Counted from the stretch's first letter, positions 48,520 to 61,282 are shown. The stretch: DNA of 64,000 nucleotides from Apostichopus japonicus (GCF_037975245.1 NC_092577.1:25667398-25731397), one strand, 5' to 3'. The notes: a model not told the origin generated them from the sequence alone. Numbers and translations are program-made.

Positions 48520-49425
48520 GTAGATCCAACTGTTACACCTGTATTAAGTCCACCACGCAATCAACCTGCAGCGTTGAGAGATACACTCAAGAAAACACTC
48601 AACGACATGGAACAGCAAGGGGTGATCCGCAACGTGGATCAACCTACAGAATGGGTTAACTCACTCGTAGTCGTTGAGAAACCACAAGAAACACACAAGC
48701 TTCGAGTATGCCTTGATCCAAAGCCACTAAATAAAGCTATCAAGAGAGAACATTTCGCTCTTCCAACAATTGAGGAAATAACCACACGCTTAGCAGGAGC
48801 CAATTAAGGTGTTTTCTAAGTTAGATGCCAATCATGGCTATTGACAGATTCCCTTGGATAGCGAAAGTCAACTACTCACTACGTTCAATACACCGTTTCG
48901 TAGGTATTGTTACATTCGCATGCCGTTCGGAATAAAATCAGCCCAGGAAGTGTTTCAGAAGCGTATGAGTCAACACTTTGGCGATCTTCCAGGTGTAGAA
49001 ACTGATATCGATGATATTCTAGTGTGGGGAAGTTACCCAGAAGGACACAATGAAAGACTAAAAACAGTGCTAGATAAGTGTAAGTCAGTAAATTTGTCAC
49101 TCAACAATAGCAAATGCAAGTTCGGGGTAACAGAGGTCACCTACATTGGTCACAAAATAACGGCCAATGGGGTACAGCCGGATCCAGAAAAGATCAGGGC
49201 ATATACCAGGACATGCCTGCACCTGAAGACAAAGAGGATGTCGAACGTCTTCTCGGTAATGTGAACTACCTCGCCAAGTTTATACCTAACCTTCAAAGTT
49301 TGACAGAGCCTAAAAGACAGCTTGTTAAGCAAGATGTTCAATTTCATTGGGAGTTTGAGCAGGAGGCAGCCTTTCAGCAAATCAAGGATACACTGTCTCA
49401 AAAGCCAGTACTCTCTTTGATGTGA
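48520..49425 (+). pseudogene. Gypsy reverse transcriptase
   Basis: The N-terminal part reads LNDMEQQGVIRNVDQPTEWV and LRVCLDPKPLNKAIKREHF. A frameshift near 48805 and a stop near 48840 (in KLDANHGY then TGA) precede RYCYIRMPFGIKSAQEVFQ and the active site VETDIDDILVWG. A further frameshift near 49195 leads to NVNYLAKFIPNLQSLTEP. The catalytic Asp pair is present but the frame is broken at least three times. Confidence 0.9.
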
Positions 49426-49613
49426 CAAAGCCAGTCACAATAACCTGTGATGCCTCCAAGTCGGGATTGGGAGGTGCAGTGAGGCAACAAGGGAAGCCCA
49501 TAGCGTATGCTGCACGTTCGTTAACGCAAACACAGTGTCAGTATGCACAAATTGAGAAGGAACTTCTCGCAGTCGTATTTAGTTTGGAGCGATTTAATCA
49601 GTATGTGTACGGC
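49410..49613 (+). pseudogene. Gypsy RNase H, 5' part up to the inserted transposon
   Basis: It encodes TKPVTITCDASKSGLGGAV and QCQYAQIEKELLAVVFSLER, the D and E motifs of the RNase H domain, and ends at QYVYG exactly where the TGTACGGC duplication begins. The other part of the domain resumes at 55074. Confidence 0.92.
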
Positions 49614-51329
49614 CAGCGACGTAGCCAGGAGTTTGAAAGGGGGGAGCACTTTTTGCGACTGATAAGGATTTTCAAATTGTAGGCACGACTATCTGAGCGG
49701 AGCGCCACCATCAGTTGGCGCGGAGCATACAAGAAAATTTTTGGTTTTACAAACCCCCCAGATGGCCGGAAACGGCCCTTCCCGAGTGTTCATTCTGGTT
49801 CCATGGCCTCTTGTTAACTTGAGACACCTCATTCAATATCACTTTTAAACCAAAAAAACAAACGAGTTAAAATAGTACGTAATTCAATACTACATATAGT
49901 CCAGTCAATCTATGACAAAAAATGGCTCAACCTTAAACAAATTGCAACAGAATGTTTTTTAGCAGTTTTAGACTGATAAGTGTCTTATAAACATCATATC
50001 CAAAATCGACATTGATCCTGGTTGTCTAACCCAACCAAAATGGCGTCTTAATACAAAATGGCGGCGGGTTTATTTTTTTCAATAAATATTCTAATATATT
50101 GCAATTAAAGACATTAATTACAATAAAAGCATAATCAAATCATACGGCGGTACCTTTAAATAGTGAACAATGGTTGTAAATTAGATAGTAAAGAATCCGT
50201 CAGTGAGGGCGCTTTCCTCATCGCCATGTGATCATAAGTTAAGAGAGGACTATGTACGTGCAGGTTTATGTTTTCTAACTTCTTCCTTATTTAATTAATT
50301 TATGATTTTAGGTGGACAATGTTTACATAACTTTAGCGTGGGCATAAGAGTATTGAGAAAAACGTACTTGCCTGGCAAATAATATGAAAACATGTGACTC
50401 TCCTTTGACATCACATTTGTATGGACATCTCTTGATTTACAAAACAAGGGATTTTATCACTAAAACTGAAATTTAACTTCTTTACACATTGCCATTTTTT
50501 GTAAATAAGCAGCGAGTACTATGCATTTGCAATCGAGCTAAACTTGCAGTGCCCACATCGCTTCCTGTAGCCAGTTAGTACTTTCTAACCGAGCGGCGAT
50601 TCGTTTTGTGACTTGCTTTTTTTTTGGGGGGGGGGGGGTAACTATAGAACGGTGGTAGAGAGTAACGTTTATTTTTGTGGGTCACGGGGTGACAAAATTG
50701 TAACAATTTATACATTTTTTCAGTGTGCTCCCTCTCACTTTAGTCGGGCATGCCCCCTACTCCTCTCTTTATTAAAAACGAATTATCATATATTGAGGGA
50801 TATTGATTTGATTGAGGAAACGAACAAATTGGCGTGCTGAATCTTTTAGATGACTTTCGTGATTTTTCCTCAAACGGCTCATATGGAGTAGCTTTACACA
50901 CCAAATATTTTACTGAAACACTGATGAAGTAAATGATACCTTTACTCATCGCCATGTGATCATAAGTTAAGAGAGGACTATGTACGTGCAGGTTTGTGTT
51001 TTCTAACTTGTTGTGCTCGATTCATACCTTTGATTATGAAGATGTATAAAGTAAATAGCTGCATCACAGAAATTTGGTGAGTTGCAGAGATACATTCGGC
51101 GTTCTATAGATATCGGTTCGTACAGTATTCCGTCTATATTTTTCACGGGCTCGCATCCGTTCTTGTTCCGAGGCGGAAATTGCCCCACACCGTTTGTCCT
51201 TCGTCTTGCAACACAGATATCAAAAGATAAGGAGTTTCTACGATAAAACGAGAAACCATTACAAAAGAAGAAGCATATGTAAGTTACAAGGTGAAACTGG
51301 TCACCAACAGAATACGATCACAAGACTAG

Positions 51330-52524
51330 TTCCACAACAACTCCTTTGAATACGAAAAACAGAATACCAGTTTATTCAAAGTATCTATTAGGAACCGAGA
51401 TCCAAAGTGGTGATGCATTTGTATTCCTTATGCAATTTGTAGAGGAGCCATCAAAACCCTGGGTCGGGCAGCTTGGATGAGGGCGTGTCGGATTGAAGAT
51501 ACTTTCACATCAATCTCTTTTCCAACCATAATAGTGTTTAAGAGTAGTTTCAAACTGTCAGGAATAAACTTTAGATTTTGCTCAGTTGACGACACACTTG
51601 ATGAGGATGGATATCTCAAATGCGATGCTTCCATTTGCTTTATATCACTTTTATAAGGTTTTGCAGCAGCCTCTACTATAAACAACTTCTCGGAAAATGC
51701 GTCTTGATGCCGTGGTCTCTTTGAAAATTCTTGCAAAATTGACCATTCTGTGTTTGTAAATGTTACAATGTTTGGTTTGCCGTTAACCTCAGTTATCAAA
51801 ATTATATCGCCAAAGTGATCTTGTAGCCTTTTCCTGATGTATACAGTGCTATAAGGGTTCGGACAACTATCATTTTTTAGTCTAGATCGGTTAGAGTAGC
51901 TTGTACTTCGTCGTTTTCTTTCAAATATTCCGCAACTCTGATAAATGCGGCTGCTTGATTTTCATCTTCGGGACGTCCAGGGGTTCGTTTACTCTTAGAA
52001 TTACATTGAAAAGACTTTGGAAGCTGCTTGTGTGTTCTAAAATTAACGCTGCATGCCTTGTGATAGATTGCATCTGCAGCATGTAAATCGCTCACAAGTG
52101 AAAATCTGGCTTTCACCTGTTTAGCCCATTCGTCATCTTGGCCGCGGTCGGCACATTCCGACTCAATTTTCCTTTAAAATTCAAAGGTTTTTTCGCGATA
52201 GGCCTGATGACCTTTTTTACCGTTCACTTCAGCATTTTGTCCACAAAAAAGCAGTGTTCATCAAACAAAAACTGTTCAGTTTGTGAATGTATATTTACGC
52301 TTTAAACCCCATTCTACATTTGGTATCAAATCGCTAACAATGGATCGTTTATTGCAATATCGTTTACGACATTTTTGGTGAACCCTCTGTCCAACAGATA
52401 TGGTAAGTTCATCACCAAGTTCTTGGCTTGCCTCAATAATACCTTGAACACCCTTCTCTCGCAATGTCACGTCAGGGTCGCAGTCAGTTTCAAAAGAAAT
52501 CTGACAGATGAAGCACACGTCCAT
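51330..52524 (-). pseudogene. Transposon-borne zinc-finger protein, broken; family not named
   Basis: The frame starts MDVCFICQISFETDC at 52524 with a Cys/His cluster (CxxC...HQKCRKRYC). After a one-base frameshift near 52275 it continues DEHCFFCGQNAEV, a second CxxC, then a stop inside EF*RKIESEC and DLHAADAIYHKACSVNFRTH. It ends its middle part at VAEYLKENDEVQATLTDL. After another frameshift near 51870 come GDIILITEVNGKPNIVTF, RPRVLMAPLQ, a stop, and HHHFGSRFLIDTLNKL. From memory, similar proteins occur in many copies in marine invertebrate genomes. I cannot name the family or confirm a transposase fold. It is probably the element's own gene, now dead. Confidence 0.7.
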
Positions 52525-55073
52525 GTAATAAAGAAAATAATAAATACAAAAATGTACAATGAAGATATATGTGCAGGTTTACTTTACTTAGTTCACTAGG
52601 TAACTGATAGAGCATGAAGGTAGGGATACAACCTAATGACACCCCACACCCCGTAAAGAGTAAATAGTGAAAAGCATACGACGACACAGTCACGTTTGTT
52701 TATCTTAAGTGACATTTTCAAAAGTATGCGATTATGTTGCAAAGTTTACGAAGATTGTATCTTAATCATCGATGAAAATGCGGTTGTTATCTTAAGAATC
52801 CGAATGAATAATTGTTTGGTTAATAGTAATGTATGAAAAAATGAAACTTAATGTGGATCAATAAAGAAAATCCATGATTTCTTCATTTTTCCAGCAATTT
52901 GTACGTAATTACTAATGGTACGTAAATGCATCCGTAGTTACAAAATTTTCGAAATCTCGGCATTTGCTTTTGAGTGCAACCCTGACTAACCCTGTTTTAA
53001 TCGCTCTTTTTTTATTTGCAAGTTTTATATACTTTATGGTTTTACAGCTGTTTTAACGAATGCAGTAAGACTTATTGGAATATATTACGTCCTTTATCGA
53101 CCGCTCATTCGCTTAAAATAACATTAGGCCTAACGTTGTGCTAGCCTATACGTTCGTATTTCGTGCGAAACTAGCCAGACTGCATTTGTAAATGGTAGTT
53201 GGGGATTAGTTTTCTTTGTAACCTTGTGGTAAATTAAAATATACACCAGCAAATGTTCTATTTGCGTGGAGTTCGAATTTAGATAAGGTCCAAGTCTAAA
53301 TGTAACTAGGTCTCCAATGTCAGTGATATAGGCTACATCAGTACATGTATTTTGTGTGTAATACCAGCCTAACACCAGTTTAGCGAAGCTATTCTTTCGA
53401 TTATTTTCTTTCTTTTTGTGCTTTATTTAATTGATTTTAAACCACAGAAACGCAATGGCTATTACGAATTACAAAAATTAAATCTATTCCTTACCTGAAC
53501 ATTCCACGCAGATAACAGATAGCATAGACTCAAAAACGTTACATCCTTGCTCAAGTCAAAGGTTTTCGTGACCGAGCGTGCGCGAGTGTAAGCAGTAGGC
53601 TGTAGCCACGGCAACGGCTATATACTTGTTTACCGTAGCTGATAAGAAGCATTAGTAAAATTGACAAATCCGTCTCTTTTTCTAGCCAAAATTTCGGAAT
53701 TTGGCAAATGTCGATTTATGTCGATTTTTAGTATGTTACTAAGACGAATTTATTCTATCAATTTGCATTGAAATAACTTCTGTTGCAATTTGTTTAAGGT
53801 TAAATCATAGATTGACTGGACTAATAATGTTCGGTATTTAAAATTAGCAAAGTACATGTACAGAGTAGTCTTACTTTTCAACTGCTGATACTTGTAGATA
53901 CATTTATAGATAGGCCAGAAATGTCTTTGATACAACTATAGCCAGTAATTGTCTTTGATACAACTGTAGCTAGTAAATGTTTAAGTTGGCTTATAAGAGA
54001 AGGCGAGAGCTATCCGACGATTGCCATCTGATGTAAATTTCTCAACTGTTTTCTCAACTGAAATATTATCTGCGTAAACGGGTTCTTAACTAGATGTTAA
54101 AAAAACTGACAAGATCGGATTCTAGACTTTTTCGGCGGGTAGAGTGTTGAATGAAACGGCACGCGATAGAAATGACAGCCTAAATTAGAAGACTAGGTCA
54201 CCTAATTTAGCCATATTCTTGCTACGTTCATTTCAATAGTTATTCCTGTCTGGACTCTTAAACTCGTCCAGCAAGCTTATTGATTTGAAATATGGGTGTT
54301 TTTAAAAACGATAACTTGGCCAAAAAAGTGTAGGCCCGGGCCTACAGTGCTACATACTGGCTACGCCCCTGATCACGGATATCATATTATCAGCAGATTT
54401 TGTTTCCTGTTTGAATTCTTTTACATGTTCTTTTACATAATATATCAGAAAGACAAACATAGTGCTCTTTTACAATTTTTCCAGTAGGATGATTCTTGTT
54501 TATTGTCCAATGTCTGGACTTTAATACATTTGACGAACTTAACTGATGGACAATATAAACTTTCATATTTTGTAATATAGCCAGATATGCAGTGGCCAAA
54601 AACAAATATCGTTATCGTTAGCAGTGTAATAATTATTTAAAGGATGTGCGTATCACGTACGATTGCTATAGCTTAGCTTCATAACATGCTGTTCGTGCAC
54701 AACTTAGGACGAATCATAGAAAGGATGAGAACGAACGTTGTCGAAGTTGTTGTGCATACGGGTTCGTGACATTCCATAGAGTGCGGTTAGGTAGGCAATA
54801 TGTATTTTATTACGCAGTGGCCAACTGTAGGCTTGTAATAGGCTATAGGCTAAATTTAGCTAATTGCATCTGCCAAACTAAGTTAGTAGTTGAATCAGTA
54901 GGCGTGAATGTTACTACGATTATAACCGAGTTAACGGAGCTGACGAGTATTCAATATCAAAAGAGCACTGACAAAATACCATGCTAAAAAACAACAGTTT
55001 AAAAAAAAAATCGACACTGAAAGGGGGGGGGGGAGCGGTCGCTCCCCCTGCTCCCCCCCTGGCTACGTCCCTG
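52525..55073. other. Right half of the 5.46-kb transposon, non-coding
   Basis: No ORF of interest. The region just upstream of 52524 on the minus strand would hold the promoter of the broken gene, but no clear motif was identified. A palindrome GCCCGGGCCTA and a stray hAT-like end lie near 54331-54372. Confidence 0.5.
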
Positions 55074-55468
55074 TGTACGGCACAAATGTAACTATCGGGT
55101 CGGATCACAAGCCACTCGAATCTTTTGTTACCAAGCCACTTTCATCAGCTCCACCAAAGCTGCAACGGATGTTACTGCGGATCCAGAAGAATGTGTTCAC
55201 TCTTGTGTATAAACCGGGTAAGGACATGACCTTAGCTGATACACTATCACGAGCTTATCTCCCAAATAACAGCAGCTCGGAGCTTGAGCAGGACATAGAT
55301 TGTTACGTTCATGCTGTCATTCGCAATCTTCCAGCATCAGATTCTCGCTTACAGGAGATTAGAGACGAAATCATGAAAGATCAAGATATGATCAAGGTAA
55401 AGTCGGTCGTACTGGATGGTTGGCCACTGGTCAAGAGTAAAGTAGACAAATGTATTCAGACATATTAG
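55074..55468 (+). pseudogene. Gypsy RNase H, 3' part, and linker
   Basis: It resumes the interrupted domain with GTNVTIGSDHKPLESFV and LVYKPGKDMTLADTLSRAYL, the conserved C-terminal RNase H and connection motifs of Gypsy elements. The frame ends at TAG 55466-55468. Confidence 0.92.
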
Positions 55469-55479
55469 AACTTTAGAGA

Positions 55480-56430
55480 CGAACTCTCAATTGTTGACGG
55501 GCTACTCCTAAAAGGCAGCAGGCGCATTGTTCCTAAATTTCTGCGTTCAGATATGCTCAATCGTGTGCACATTGGTCATATGAGTATTGAGAAATCCAAG
55601 CGTAGGGCTAGTGTTTTGGCCATGTATGAATGAAGAGATCGACAAGTTAATATCAAATTTTGATACTTGTCAAGAGCTTCGTTTTTTAATCCAAAAGAGC
55701 CCATGTATGAAACATCCATCCCAACATTCCACATGGGAAATGGTAGCTACAGATTTGTTTCATTGGGATAATAATGATTATCTATTGGTTGTTTATTATT
55801 TGTCCAGGTATATTGAGATATCAAAACTACCAAACACACTTAGCAAAACAGTAATAGCTCACACCAAGTCAATACTTGCGAGACATGGCATACGAGTAAA
55901 AGTCAGAAGCGACAATGGCCCACAAAATGTTTCACAAGAGTACAAGCAGTTTGCTAGTTCATAGGGTTTTACTCATATCACAACAAGTCCGTACCATTCT
56001 CAAGCTAATGGTCTAGCCGAAAAGTCTGTCCAAATTATTAAGCGTATTCTAGAGAAGTCCAAAGCAAGTGCGCAAGATCCCTATTTGGGAATTTTAGAAT
56101 ACAGAAACACCATTATTAATCAAATAGCATCACCTGCTCAGTTATCAATGTCACGTAGACTAAGATCAATCATTCCGGTAATTCCTAAGCAGTTAGAACC
56201 CAAGGTTGTAAGTACTGCACTAATTGCAGAGGGTCTCAAACGTAAGCAACAAAAGCAGAAAGATTTATATGATAGGGGTTCAAAACCACTACTTCCACTT
56301 TCTGAAGGTGAGATGGTCAGACTCCAAGTCCAGAATCGTTGGCAGCCTGCTACAGTGGTGAGACAAGCCAACACACCCAGGTCCTTTGAGGAGTCTTTTT
56401 GTAGTTGTTATTCACGTCATTTTATTTGAT
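55480..56430 (+). pseudogene. Gypsy integrase
   Basis: It begins with the HHCC zinc-binding region (HIGHMSIEKSKRRA), in which the Cys pair is damaged (DTCQEL; the partner Cys is missing). The catalytic core shows all three acidic residues: the first Asp in VATDLFHWD, the second Asp in VRSDNGPQNVS and the Glu in NGLAEKSVQ. A TAG at 55962-55964 lies between the second and third. The C-terminal region has EGEMVRLQ, as in chromatin-binding tails of related elements. A frameshift near 55590 separates the zinc region from the core. Integrase inserts the cDNA in active relatives; this copy is dead. Confidence 0.9.
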
Positions 56431-56639
56431 CATCTTCTATGCATAATACTTAAGTGTCTAAGCAGTTGCTCTCAGTTTCACTCTTTCATACTCAGAGGGG
56501 AATTGCAGTATTGTGTATTGTTGTATGCACCCCCACTGCTTATCTTGTAGTTAAATACAGTCTCAGTTGTATTCCAGACCTCCATCTTGTTTGTCATCTT
56601 TTTGTATGTTTTGAGTCGAACTCTAAACAGAATACGAAG

Positions 56640-58007
56640 TACCTAAAATTAAAGTGTTGGTTCAAGCAATGATTATACCTGGATTATACTCACTGTAAAT
56701 CTCTGCATATATACTTTTATAGGACTTTTACACAACTGCAGTGAATTTAGAGTTTGATTAATGTAAGCAGGTGGTCAGGATGTGGGTAGGGAACTGGGGA
56801 TAGGCAATAATCAATGATTCTCATAGGCCTGAAAAATTATTCAAATGAATGTGGATCTAGAACATTATTTGACTATATAGTACCAAAAATAAGGTGTTGG
56901 TTCAAACAACGATGATAATTGGATTATACTCACCCCGCATCTCTTTATATACTTTTATAGGACTTGTATGCAATTGCAGTGAATCTAGACTTTGATAACG
57001 GTAGGGAGGGAGTCAGGATGTCGGTAGGGAACTGAGGATAGGCTATGATCAATGATTCTGATGAGCCTGAAAAATTAATCAATTGAATTGATCTAAAACA
57101 ATATATTTGGGACTACATTGTACCCAAGTTAGGGTGTTGGTTTAAACAATGATTATACCTTGATTATACTCACTGTGCATGTTTGCATTTATACTTTAAA
57201 AGGACTTTTATACAAATGCAGTGAATATAGAGTTTATTGATGTAGGTAGGGGGTCAGGATGTGGGCAGGGAACTGAGGATAGGCAATATTTTACGATTTT
57301 CATGGGCCTGAAAAAATTATTCAAATGAATGGATCTAGAACATTGTTTGAGGACTTCATAGTACCCAAGTCAAGGTGTTGGTTTTAACAATGAATATACC
57401 TACATTATACTCTCTATATCTCTGAATATATACTTTTATAGTACTTGTATACAATTGCAGTGAATCTAGAATTTAAAAACGGTAGGGAGGGAGTCAGGAT
57501 GTCGGTAGGGAACTGAGGATAGGCAATAATCAATGATTCTGATGGGCCTGAAAAAATTATTCAAGTGAATGGATCTAAAACATTATTTGGGACTACATAA
57601 TACCCAAGTTAAGGTGTTGGTTCAAACAATGATTATACCTTGATTATACTTACTGTGCATCTCTGCATATATACTTTAATAGGAATTTTATACAATTGCA
57701 GTGAATCTAGAGTTTTATTAATGTACGGAGGGGGTCAGGATGTGTGTTTGGAACTGAGGATAGGCAATATTTAACAATTTTCATGGGCCTGAAAAAATTA
57801 TTCAAATGTATGGATCTAGAACATTATTTGGGACAAAATAGTACCAAAAATAAGGTGTTGGTTCACATAATGATTACACCTGGATTATGCTCACTGTACA
57901 TCTCTGCAAATAAACTTTTATAGTACTTGTATACAATTGCAGGGAATCTAGAGTTTAATTGATGTAGGAAGGGGTCAGGATGTGGGCAAGGAACTGAGGA
58001 TAGGCAG
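56640..58007. repeat. 240-bp tandem repeat, about 5.7 copies
   Basis: The landmark GTGTTGGTT occurs at 56654, 56894, 57134, 57375, 57614 and 57855, a period of 240 bp. Units share GATTATACC, CTCTGCATATATACTTTTAT, TTGCAGTGAATCTAG, GTCAGGATGTGGG and GGAACTGAGGATAGGCAATA. Copies 2 and 4 share GGGAGGGAGTCAGGATGTCG while the others have a GGGGGTCAGG form, so there is some alternating (480-bp) structure. The last unit stops at AGGATAGGCAGA, where the CAT microsatellite starts. No coding potential. Confidence 0.93.
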
Positions 58008-58785
<778 letters not shown>

Positions 58786-60589
58786 TCGAATGTGCGACAC
58801 CGATCAATCGAATGTGCGACACCATCAATCGAATGTTCGGCACCTATCGATCGGATCTTCGATACCGATCAATCGAATGTTCGACACCCATCCATCGAAT
58901 GTTCGACATCGATCAATCGAATGTTCGACAATGATCAATCGAAAGTTTGACACTCATCAATCGAAAGTTTGACACTCATCAATCGAAAGTTCGATACCGA
59001 TCAATCGAATGTGCGGCACCTGTTAATCGAATACTCGACACCTATCAATCGAATGTGCAGCACCAATTAATCAAATGTGCGACACACATCAATCGAATGT
59101 GCGGCACACATTAATCGAAATTCCGACATCGTACAATCGAATGTGCGACACGCATCAATGGAATATTCGACACCGATCAATCAAATGTTCGACACGCATC
59201 AATCGAATGTGCGACACCCATCGATCGGATCTTCGACATCAATAAAACGAAAGTGCGACTCAAATCAATCGAATGTGCGACACCGATCATTCAATTGTGC
59301 CGCACACATCAATCGAATGTGCGACACCCATTAATCGAATGTGCGGAACCCAATAATCGAATGTTTGACACCGCTCAATCAAATGTGCGACACCAATCAA
59401 TCGAATGTGCGACACCCATCAATCAAATGTACGGCACACATCAATCGAATTTGCGACATCGATCAATTTAATTGGCGACACCGATCAATCGAATGTTCGA
59501 CACCGATCATTAGAATGTTCGAATGTGCGAATAATCGAATGTGGGACACCGATCAATCGAATGTGCGACACGCATCAATCGAATGTTCGACAGTGGTCAA
59601 TAGAATGTGCGAAACCCATCAATCGAATGTTCGACACCGATAAATCGAAAGTTCGACATCGACCAATCGAATGTTCGACACCGATAAATCGAATTTTCGG
59701 CAACCATAAATCGAATGTTCGATACCGATCAATCAAATGTGCAACACCCATCTATCGAATGTTCGACACCTATCAATCGAATGTGCAGCACCGAATAATG
59801 TAATGTGCGACATCGATCAATCGAATGTACGACACCCATCAATCGAATATGCGACACCCATCAATCGAATGTGCGACACCGATCAATCGAATGTTTGAAT
59901 GTGCGATTAATCGAATGTGCGACACCGATCAATCGAATGTGCGACACCCATCAATCAAAGGTGCAACACGCATCAATTGAAGGTGCGACAATGATCAATC
60001 GAATGTTCGACACACCCATCAATCGAATGTTCGACACCGATAAATCGAATGTTTGACACAGATCAATCGAATTCTTGACACCCATCAATCGAATGTTCGG
60101 GAACCATCAATCGAAAGTTCGATACCGATCAATCGAAAATGCGGCACACATCAATCGAATATGCGACATCTATCAATCGAATGTTCGACACCGATCAATC
60201 GAATATTCGACAGCGATCAATCGAATGTTTGAATTTGCGATTAATCGAATATGCGACACCGATCAATCGAATGTGCGACGCACATCAATCGAATGTGCGA
60301 CACCGATCAATCGATTGTGCGACACCCATCAATCGAATGTTCGACACCTATCAATCGAATGTGCGGCACACATCAATCGAATTTGCAACATCGATCAACC
60401 GAAGGTGCGACACGCATTAATCGAATGTTCGACAATGATCAATCGAATGTGCGACACCCATCAATCGAATGTTCGACACCGATAAATCGAATATTCGACA
60501 CAGATCAATCGAATTCTCGACACCCATTAATCGAATGTTCGGCAACCATAAATCGAATGTTCGACACCGATCAATCGAATGTGCGACAC
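58786..60589 (+). repeat. 22-bp satellite, block 1 (about 82 copies)
   Basis: The unit is a variant of ATCAATCGAATGTTCGACAC plus CC or CG, period 22 bp. Two main forms alternate (TTCGACA and TGCGACA; CCCATC and CCGATC). Rare forms such as CCTATCGATCGGATCTTCGA and GTTTGAATGTGCGATTAATC mark a higher-order pattern. The composite GTTYGAATGTGCGA occurs at 59517 and 59893, 376 bp apart. The unit contains no stop codon in any forward frame, so long overlapping ORFs (RHRSIEC, TPINRM, DTDQSNV) appear. They are not evidence of a protein. Confidence 0.95.
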
Positions 60590-60777
60590 TGTTATGTAAC
60601 CCACTTATTCACCTACCCTATTACGTAATATAAGTTACCATTCAAGTCTCCGAGTCTTCCGATTGTTACGATCCCAGATGCGCTCACGCATTCTACATAA
60701 CTGGAATTCGCCAACAAAGTGTTTCGCAGACTTCGTGAATATTCATAGCCTACTAGAACATTCCTTTACACACCGGG

Positions 60778-60784
60778 TATAAAA
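60778..60784 (+). promoter_or_regulatory. TATA box of the LTR promoter
   Basis: TATAAAA in the context GGGTATAAAAGCCG, about 190 bp into the LTR. It is the only strong TATA box near a recognised element start in this window. Transcription would start about 25-30 bp downstream, near 60810. Confidence 0.75.
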
Positions 60785-61167
60785 GCCGCAGACGCCCGAT
60801 TGAGCGCCCTCTCCGTTTTCTCCGTTAGTTCCGTTCAGAGGTTGTCGCCACACCTCTGATGGTTCCTTGGCTTGATTACTGTGCCCACTTTAAACACAGT
60901 ATATATTTAACTCTATACTTTTGTCGGAACTCCGACCTACTACACTCTAATGGATTCTCGTCGCTCTACCTGAACTTTCTCAACATCCAGCCGAACTACT
61001 TCTAAAGCAAACCTGGACACTTTCCGCCTAGCACTAAGGTAACTCCAGAACTAAGCAGAAACTCTCCCTTCGGCTCTCTCAGGTCCAGAAAGACGTTAAT
61101 TGAATTAAGAAACTATAGTTATGTATTTTCTTCATATATATACTTTGTTCTGTCATGTAAATAGCTT

Positions 61168-61173
61168 ATTAAA
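61168..61173 (+). promoter_or_regulatory. Candidate polyadenylation signal in the LTR
   Basis: ATTAAA, a common variant of AATAAA, about 90 bp before the LTR end. This fits an R-U5 boundary around 61190-61210. Confidence 0.5.
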
Positions 61174-61265
61174 TGCTTTAAACTTACTTCCATCCTTGTG
61201 TTCTCCGTTTTATGCCACTTGATCTGTTCTCCACATTAAGTATGAAAACGGTCGCGTAACATAAT

Positions 61266-61282
61266 TGGGGGCCTGTCCGGGA
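61266..61282 (+). promoter_or_regulatory. Primer-binding site, tRNA-Pro type
   Basis: TGGGGGCCTGTCCGGGA lies 4 bp after the LTR end. It resembles the complement of a tRNA-Pro 3' end (usual form TGGGGGCTCGTCCGGGA) with a two-base difference. In active elements it primes minus-strand DNA synthesis. Confidence 0.7.

Larger units (their letters stand above)
49614..55073 (-). mobile_element. 5.46-kb hAT-like TIR transposon with decayed zinc-finger gene
   Basis: The TIRs are CAGCGACGTAGCCAGG and CCTGGCTACGTCCCTG, with the exact 8-bp target duplication TGTACGGC (49606-49613 and 55074-55081). The left subterminal region (49681-49780) is closely related to the end of the 2-kb transposon copies (GCGGAGCGCCACCATCAG). 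The minus strand carries a broken gene at about 52524-51330. Also present are a 66-bp direct repeat (about 50216 and 50943), a T/G homopolymer near 50615 and a stray transposon end, CTGGCTACGCCCCTG, near 54357. It inserted into an already existing Gypsy element. Confidence 0.92.
47248..56430 (+). mobile_element. Gypsy-type LTR retrotransposon, decayed, split by a 5.46-kb transposon
   Basis: The order gag, zinc knuckle, protease, reverse transcriptase, RNase H, integrase is that of Gypsy/Metaviridae elements. All parts are on the plus strand with several frameshifts and stops. No matching pair of LTRs was found. The left side is taken by TIR transposon copy 3 only about 55 bp before the gag start. 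The right side runs into a 240-bp tandem array. The insertion at 49614-55073 cuts RNase H, and deleting it with one TGTACGGC copy restores QYVYGTNVTIGSDHKP. Confidence 0.92.
60590..61261 (+). mobile_element. 5' LTR of a Gypsy-like element, 672 bp
   Basis: It starts TGTTATGTAACC and ends GTCGCGTAACA, giving the TG...CA ends with a short inverted repeat (TGTTA/TAACA). It carries a TATA box and a polyadenylation signal and is followed at once by a primer-binding site. No second LTR is in the window, so the LTR assignment rests on these internal signs. Confidence 0.85.

Noticed and set aside
47243-56650. A pair of LTRs for the Gypsy element
   Set aside because: I found no long direct repeat between sequence before 47299 and sequence after 56430. 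The left end is next to another transposon and the right end enters a tandem array.
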